From contig OZ026546.1 of NCBI GenBank assembly GCA_964020155.1, forward strand, positions 4,172,900 to 4,236,899: a stretch of DNA of 64,000 nt, in the 5' to 3' direction. A program made the position numbers and the translations under genes. Positions 57,843 through 64,000 of the stretch are shown here, in pieces. The first letter of the stretch is position 1. The number at the start of each line of letters is the position of its first letter. The notes under the pieces are model-generated. The model saw only the letters and a program-made list of their open reading frames with translations, was not told where the DNA came from and made no database searches. The DNA is from Chondrilla cf. caribensis. Lineage: Eukaryota > Porifera > Demospongiae > Chondrillida > Chondrillidae.

Positions 57843-59455
57843 ACACCGGAAGTGTAGGCGGGCAGGCGGCCGACTCGCAAGAGAGGGGCTCGCTTAGGCT
57901 CGCCCCAATAACTAGTTCAGACAGAGTCTGAAGGGGCTCGCCTAAGCTCGCCCTGTTAGCAGGAGTCAGCATAGACGCGCAGTAGCTGACATTGAAAACG
58001 TACAAACAGGCACTGACTGATGTCTGCAGCATGCTCTATTCAGGTGATTATGGAAATGCCAGCATATCCATAAATGTCTGATATAGGGTGGCTAAGTACA
58101 TGCAGTGTGCTGGGTTCTGCTGCTGAGCAGCAGTAACAGCATGTTTATTCCATGTTGTAGCACGGAAATGTCTGATGTTGTATTGAATGATGATAATGAT
58201 TTTATAGATGTATTACACAGCATCAAAATGAGTCAATACGTAAATATAAAACCCTACCCCTACCCTAACCCTAACCCTACCCTAACCCAACCTTAACTTA
58301 CTCCCTACTCCAAACGTATTATAGGAAGTAATACCAAATGTAAATAAGTGTGTCTGCAGCATGTTCTATTCAGGCGATTATGGAAATGCCAGCATATCCA
58401 TAAGTGCTTGATAGGGTGGCTAAGTGCATTCAGTGCTGGGTTCTGCTGCTGTGCAGTAACGTACACACAGGCACTGACTGATGTCTGCAGTATGCTCAAT
58501 TCAGGCGATTATGGAAATGCCAGCAGATCCATAAGTGCTTGATAGGGTGGCTAAGTGTGTGCAGTGTGCTGGGTTCTGCTGCTTGGCAGTAGTTGCAGTG
58601 ATAACAATAGGCTTATCCCATGTTGCAGCACAGAAATGTATGTGTTGTATTGAAGGATGATAATGATTTTATAGATGTAGTACACAGCATGAAAATGAGT
58701 CAATACGTAAATATAAAACCCTACCCATACCCTAACCCTAACCCTACCCTAACTCTACCTTAACTTACTCCCTACTCCAAACGTATTATATGAAGAAATC
58801 CCAAATGTTGATAAGTGTGTACATCAAAATGTATTGATGTCATCCCATTGTGTTCTGTATACCATGCATTGCTGTAGCACAAGTTGATATGCACAAATTT
58901 CAATAGACAGCTACAGTTTGCCCTACTCAGGTGCATATGTCCGCATCTGCTCATAGGGTCTGTCCCATTTAGCAGCAGATGTGCCTAAGTTGAAGTACAG
59001 GGACAATAGCAGTTGCGGTATGCGTTTCGACCACGTTACTTTGCGTTTCTATGTGTGAGACCATACGGCATTAACATGTATTTCGAGATTCCTTGTTCCA
59101 CAACAGAATCATTCAGATACAAAAGGTTGAAAAACATGAATATGTGGTCTAAAGAACCACTTAATAGTTTTAGAATGGTCAAAACAATGAGAGATAGATG
59201 TTTTAACACGTAAGATATGACGCCCGACTCGCCGAAGAAGGACCCTGGTCCCCCCGTCGTTTCCTGCCTTTCAGAAGATGTCCCGAGTGTCCCCGCGCCT
59301 TTCTAGCTCTAGAAGAATGTTTCTTGTGTTTGGAGAACGGTTCGAAGGGGATCAATTCCGCCAGTACCAGAATTGGCAGTCGATCAAAATGGCACGGCGT
59401 CCCAAAGAAGGAAACGTCAGCGTGTTTGAAAAATCGCCTCGATCGTCTCGAAAAG
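57841..59455 (+). repeat. repeat R, copy 4, interrupted by LINE-C
   Basis: Tandem to copy 3 across a TA run. Three CTGCAGYATGYTC segments and two CCCTAA-rich tracts (about 58250-58290 and 58722-58758). The unit continues after LINE-C at 63242-63375. Confidence 0.92.
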
Positions 59456-59749
59456 TTCAAGTTCAAGTTCAAATTATTTTAACAGGAGATCTCCACAGCA
59501 CAATAGGCTGGTATAAAGGAGAATCCTGCAAATACATACCCTGATACGTAAATAAAATTAATGAATAAGTAACAAAGTAAGAGAACAAGCAATACGACAG
59601 AAAAAAAACAGAACAAAACAATAAGGAGGAACAAAACAAAAAGAAAACAACAAAGAACATCAATAGTGAAATAATAATCCAAGACAAGCAATTAATTTCC
59701 AAAAAAATAAATACGTAAATGAATAAATAATCAACTTAATCAATCGAAT

Positions 59750-62700
59750 TTACTGATGTAATATAGAAACTACAGCCGACTTGAACGCTTGGCCTTTGAG
59801 TCTTCTGACTTCAAGTGGAAGCCTGTTCCATACTTTGGAGCCTGCAAAGGAGAATGTTCTGCGTCCATACTCTGTATTAACTTGACGTACAAACAAGTTT
59901 TTGGACCCCCTGGTGATGGCAGTGTCTTGACTCCTAATGTCCTCGTTGGCTTGAAAAAAACTTCTGAGTTCCAATGGTGCATCCCCAGTCATTATCCTGT
60001 GTAGCGTCGTGGTTCTTAAGAACTCTCTCCGGCTCTCTAGGGATGTCCAGCCCAGCTTGTTTCTCAGTTCGGTGGCGGGAGTCAAGGGCGGTTGATCCAG
60101 AATGATCCTCATCCCGTATAGTTCTGTATTTTTTCGAGTCTGTTTACAAGCTCTTTGGAACATTCCTGCCAGACTAGACAGCAGTAGTCCAAATGTGGAA
60201 GTACTAGGCTGCTATAGAGTCTTTTCTTTAGGGTTGTCGGGAGGACTTTCCTAAAACGTTTCAGCCTAGAGAGACCAGCCCAGCATTTCCTTGATAGTTC
60301 TTTTACATGTTCACGCCACTTCAACCCATCATCAAGAAACACTCCTAGAGACTTAACGCACTTTGCCCTCTCCAGCTCATGTTCACCAGCAGTTACACAA
60401 ACATTGATTAGCTCTGACTCCCTACGCTTTCTACTTAACACCATCAGTTGAGTCTTTGTCACATTTAAGCACAATTTGTTAGCTAGTACCCATTCTTGTA
60501 TCTTTCGCAAGTCTTCGTTCAGCTTCATCTGGAGGGCATCACTGGACGAATCCACTACAGACAGAGTAGTGTCGTCAGCATACTGCCGAGCTTGGCAGTG
60601 TGTCAGAACAGATGGTAAGTCATTTGAATAGATAAGGAACAATAGTGGCCCCAAAATGGAACCTTGTGGCACACCCCGCATAACTCCAGACCAGTTCGAC
60701 TTCATACCATTCACCTTTACCTTCTGCCGTCTACAACTGAGATATCCACTAAACCAACCTAGATCCTTATTCCTTACTCCATAATACTCTAGCTTCTTCA
60801 ATAGTATCTCATGATCTACCAGGTCAAAGGCTTTGGAGAAATCAAGAAACACATGCAGATCCAACTAGCTTGTCATCATCTAAAGCCTTCAGCCATTCTT
60901 CAACCAGTGCCATCAGAATGTCCTGAGTTGAATAACCACGTCTGAACCCGTACTGTCTGGGATGTAGGATGTTGTTTGCTTGTAGGTGATCATGCAGTTG
61001 ATCGTAAACTAGCCTCTCAAGTACCTTTGAAACTGCCGGCAGTATGGACACAGGTCTATAGTTGTCGAGGTCATGGGTACGCTTCCCTTTAGGAACAGGA
61101 GTTACTAATGCAGATTTCCACTCTACTGGGAGGTTTTGACACAACAGGGTGTGATTGAAGATTTTTGTAAGACTTGCAGAGATACCTGGAGCAGTTGTTC
61201 GGAGAAGTGCCGCACTGATCCCATCTTCACCAGTTGCTTTTTGGGTGTCCAACCCTTGCAGCACCTCTAGTACCTGATGTTCTTTAAATGACTCAAAACA
61301 GAAGTCAACTTTACATTTAACTACATGATCAAGCAGCTTCTTATCATTTTCTGTTGCGTCTTGTACATGAACACCATTAACAGACGAAAAATACCTACCA
61401 AATTCCTCCACTATTACCTCATTGTCATCAAACAACTCATGACCTCTTCTCAATATGTCAACTCTGTGATTGTTCCTCCCACCTGTTAGTTTCTTGAGCT
61501 CGTTCCACATCATTTTTGGATTCTTAGCTGATTGTACACAAACTTGTTCAAAGTAAGATAATTTGGCCTTACAGAGTACATTTACCATGATTCCGCATCT
61601 TTCGATAGTGTGTCCAATTCTCTTCATTCCCAGATTTTTTAGCCTTAGTTAGGAGATAATTCCTGGTTCCAATCATTTTCCGCAACTCCTGGGTGATCCA
61701 AGGTAGTGATTGCTTTCTGACGCGTACTCTCTTACAAGGGACATGTTTGTCAACAATTCCCCAAAATAAAGTTTGCCAAAAAGTCCACTTGTCATCTATG
61801 CTATCCAGGATATCCATGTCATCCCATGGGGCTGTTTTCAGATCAGATATAAGCTCATCAACGTTACATTTCTTCCAGCATCTGACAGACTTCACAAGGT
61901 GTTCCTCCAAATAATGCTCTTGAGCACTAATTACACCATACACCATGCAATGATCACTTAATAGACCCAGTTCAGTCTTCCCAACCTTTGCAAACATGTC
62001 ACTATTGGAGGTGAATAATAGGTCGATTAGAGATTGAGATCCCTGTGTAACTCTGGTCGGACCCGAAATTTCTTGCCGAAGATTATACTCAGACATCATG
62101 TCATCTAGACGACGTATGGTTGCATCAGTACCCAACATGTCACAGTTGAAATCTCCTAACATCACCACAACATCTCCCGCATGCACCATATTCTCTACCA
62201 TGATCTCCCAGCTATCAAACCAAGCAATTGGAGCACTTGGAGGTCTGTACACATTACAAAGAATCAAGGTACCTATTTTGAGTTTTAGCTGTAGACACAA
62301 GGCTTCTATATCACTTCGCTCTAAATCAAAACGCCTCAGACACTTTATTCCCAAAGGTACATACACTAACACACCACCACCGTTCCTGTTTCTATCTCTC
62401 CTGAAGACACTGAAACCATCGACACCAATTTCTACATCAGATATCACATCACTAAGCCATGTTTCACTTAATTTAAAACCTAATATCTGGTTACCATGTT
62501 TGCCAAGATTGAGTTGAACTTCATCCATTTTTGGTAGGACACTTCTAATATTGAGGTGACTGATCAACAAGGATTTTTTATCTAAGGTACAGAAGTCATC
62601 TTCGGCAACATTATTGGATAGATTAGACATACAAGAGCTACTGAAGTCTAAAGGCGAGATGGAAGAGGTACTATCATCACAGGATTCAGACATAGTCGGT

Positions 62701-63227
62701 TGGGCACAGACAGAACAGTACCAGGAATCGTTGGAAGAGGCCAAGATTGAATAGTCAGAGTCAGAAATACTGTTACATCTAGTATGAAACCACTTATTAC
62801 AACCATCGCATTGAGTAGCCTTCTGGTTAGACTTCACCGGCTTGCAGCAAATACCACAGGGAAATTTAGGGCCAGGGCCAGGATTCAATTCGATATCTCC
62901 CGATAATATTAGCAAGAAGTACATAGCAACAGTAAGGAAGAGCAAGTAGCAACACAATACCAGGCACGGCAATAGAGTTAAAAAGCAGATTCTACGGCCG
63001 AGAGCTTTTGATTTACGTGACAGTACCTTAGAAAGTTTGATGACATCTACGCTGAGGTGAGAAAGTCGCAAACTTGAAGGACACAGTTCAGAGAATACCA
63101 CAAAACTTGACAATCCAGCGTCTTTTGATCTTTCCTGATCATCAATGTAGAGTCCGTGACCAATAACTAAGACTAACGCAAGGTAAATCAATCGGCACGA
63201 AAGAGCACGTAGCCTGCCAGTCGCCAT
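59750..63227 (-). pseudogene. LINE-C ORF: 2A-like, PHD finger, APE, RT
   Basis: 552-codon first part (63227-61569): hydrophobic signal-like N-terminus (LIYLALVLVIGHGLY), a TM-like stretch, 2A-like GDIELNPGP (about residues 107-117), PHD finger (CGICCKPV to WYCSVC), then APE (HLNIRSVLPKMDE, SETWL, FRRDRNRNGGGVLVYVPLG, LGDFNCD, LLSDHCMVYG). The second part has DNYRPVSILPAVSKV, YGFRRGYSTQD, VFLDFSKAFDLVDH, VPQGSILGPLLFLIYSNDLP and RQYADDTTL (60864-60109), then a C-terminus NRLPLEVRRL. Three frame breaks: near 61590, 60850 and 60140. Otherwise complete. Confidence 0.9.
62875..62912 (-). other. 2A-like ribosome-skipping motif
   Basis: SGDIELNPGP fits the D-V/I-E-x-N-P-G-P consensus known from 2A peptides, including those of animal non-LTR retrotransposons. 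It separates a membrane-type N-terminus from the PHD-APE-RT part; skipping would release two proteins. Function is inferred. Confidence 0.85.
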
Positions 63228-63241
63228 TTTTTTTCGTCATT

Positions 63242-63375
63242 TCGAAAAGGGCATCCACGTCTTTCTCAGGACGTCCCTGACGTCTCGAAAAGAGTTTCCG
63301 TCCTTCAGAGAATCGCACGATCGCGCCAGACGTCGAAACGTTGGCCAAATTGTTGGCCGAAATATAGAAAACAAA
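63242..63375 (+). repeat. repeat R, copy 4, remainder
   Basis: Continues R from TCGAAAAGGGCATCCACG to CAAATTGTTGGCC, before a TAGA microsatellite at 63386-63408. Confidence 0.92.
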
Positions 63376-63399
63376 CACATACATATATATAGATAGATA

Positions 63400-64000
63400 G
63401 ATAGATAATTATTATTATAGTGCAACATGTCAACATTACAGACACTAGGACATATTGTCCAATGAAGCACTTATAGACAGACAAAAATTATACACATGTA
63501 AAAACAACATGATCAGGAACAAAATCTGTCAGTCCACATAGTATAGATCTTCTTCATAATTGCTGGACTTCGACATGCAGCAGTCAGAATCAATACAACT
63601 TTAGCTTCATCATTCAAGGTTGGAAAATCAATATATTGCTCCATCATCTTCTTCATGAGGGGGAATCTACTGGTTTGCCACGCACTACAGTGCAGTAGCC
63701 AGTGATTTAAGTCTTCAATATCTCCCGACGAACACTCCCTGCAAACACGAAGCTCTCTTGGGATCTGTCTCCATCGCCCAGTCTCGATACGGAAATGAGC
63801 TGTTCCCCCCCTCAATTGCATTAGCACACGCCTATAGATCTTTGATTGAACATCAGCACACATGGGACTGATGCTGTCGCCAAGAGAATGGATTGCATGT
63901 AAAACACTCAACTTCGGCCGCTCTACCATCTCCTTCCTCCAGGACTCCAAAACCTTTCTCTGCGCAATATCACTCAACATACGCTTTACTTCATGCCAAG
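63400..64000 (-). mobile_element. LINE-D 3' end, runs off the window
   Basis: The minus frame 63980-63513 (156 codons) ends with a zinc knuckle CRECSSGDIEDLNHWLLHC and the preceding HFRIETGRWRQ, resembling the C-terminal part of LINE-A ORF2 but clearly a different family. Upstream coding continues beyond 64000, so the given start is not a true start. Confidence 0.8.

Larger units (their letters stand above)
59456..63241 (-). mobile_element. LINE-C (CR1-like), full length, with TSD
   Basis: 3786 bp inserted in repeat R copy 4, with TSD TCGAAAAG at 59448-59455 and 63242-63249. The 3' end is (TTGAAC)n on the minus strand, as in CR1/L2 elements. The 5' UTR is only about 14 bp. It encodes a single ORF with 2A-like, PHD, APE and RT parts. 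Confidence 0.93.

Noticed and set aside
56701..59455. CRISPR-like array in the repeated R and hairpin regions
   Set aside because: Units are long, eukaryotic context is clear, and there are no short regularly spaced repeats with unique spacers.
18574..59544. Conserved 90-130 aa ORFs in repeat R as genes
   Set aside because: Frames exist on both strands of the same segment, match no domain, and conservation is explained by copy youth.

Overview
The window looks like nuclear DNA of an early-branching marine animal, most likely a demosponge (a cnidarian is the main alternative). The reasons are very short and mostly phase-1 introns with GT..AG borders, animal modules (Ig, FN3, GAIN/GPS), abundant CA/TA and TACGTA-rich microsatellites, animal-type LINEs, and tyrosine-recombinase genes of the Crypton/DUF3504 kind. 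No species call can be proven from sequence alone.

Layout. 1-9 kb: tandem repeats and a minus-strand receptor-like gene (signal peptide, Ig, FN3, one TM, Tyr-motif tail) whose tail exon is duplicated; an intron carries a LINE fragment and a MITE. 9-12 kb: MITEs, a tRNA-like SINE and no convincing gene. 12-23 kb: a near full-length LINE (LINE-A), a 5'-truncated second copy, and copies of two repeats, S (about 0.55 kb) and R (1.1-1.7 kb, with telomere-like CCCTAA tracts). 23-47 kb: two long genes that start head to head from a shared 284-bp GC-rich spacer. The minus gene (13 exons, 733 aa) matches the DUF7869 family of multicopy, transposon-associated proteins. The plus gene (at least 11 exons, about 790 aa) has a ParB-like nuclease fold and possibly a degenerate methyltransferase C-terminus. 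Their introns hold MITEs, long palindromes and LINE-B. 47-51 kb: a GAIN/GPS protein with one TM helix, minus strand. 52-56.7 kb: a head-to-tail array of three related tyrosine-recombinase units. 56.7-64 kb: R repeats, a CR1-like LINE (LINE-C) with a 2A-like peptide and a PHD finger, and the end of another LINE (LINE-D).

The most interesting structure is the 52-56.7 kb array. Each unit is an intronless recombinase gene or relic (one intact, one with a single nonsense codon, one truncated) preceded by a long near-perfect palindrome and followed by a second hairpin in a conserved frame. The stem sequence is different in every unit, while the flanks are conserved (5' hairpins end in a variant of AACTGGCTTATTG; 3' hairpins sit between GGCGCTTA and a GGTGCCTTTGATG-like motif). 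Two short deletion derivatives with the same end architecture lie elsewhere in the window (46.85-47.5 kb and 31.07-31.43 kb). I propose a Crypton-like family with hairpin-capped ends and private stems.

A second structure worth noting is the divergent DUF7869/ParB-like gene pair. Both genes carry a related, sense-oriented minisatellite in the last intron, just before the final exon.
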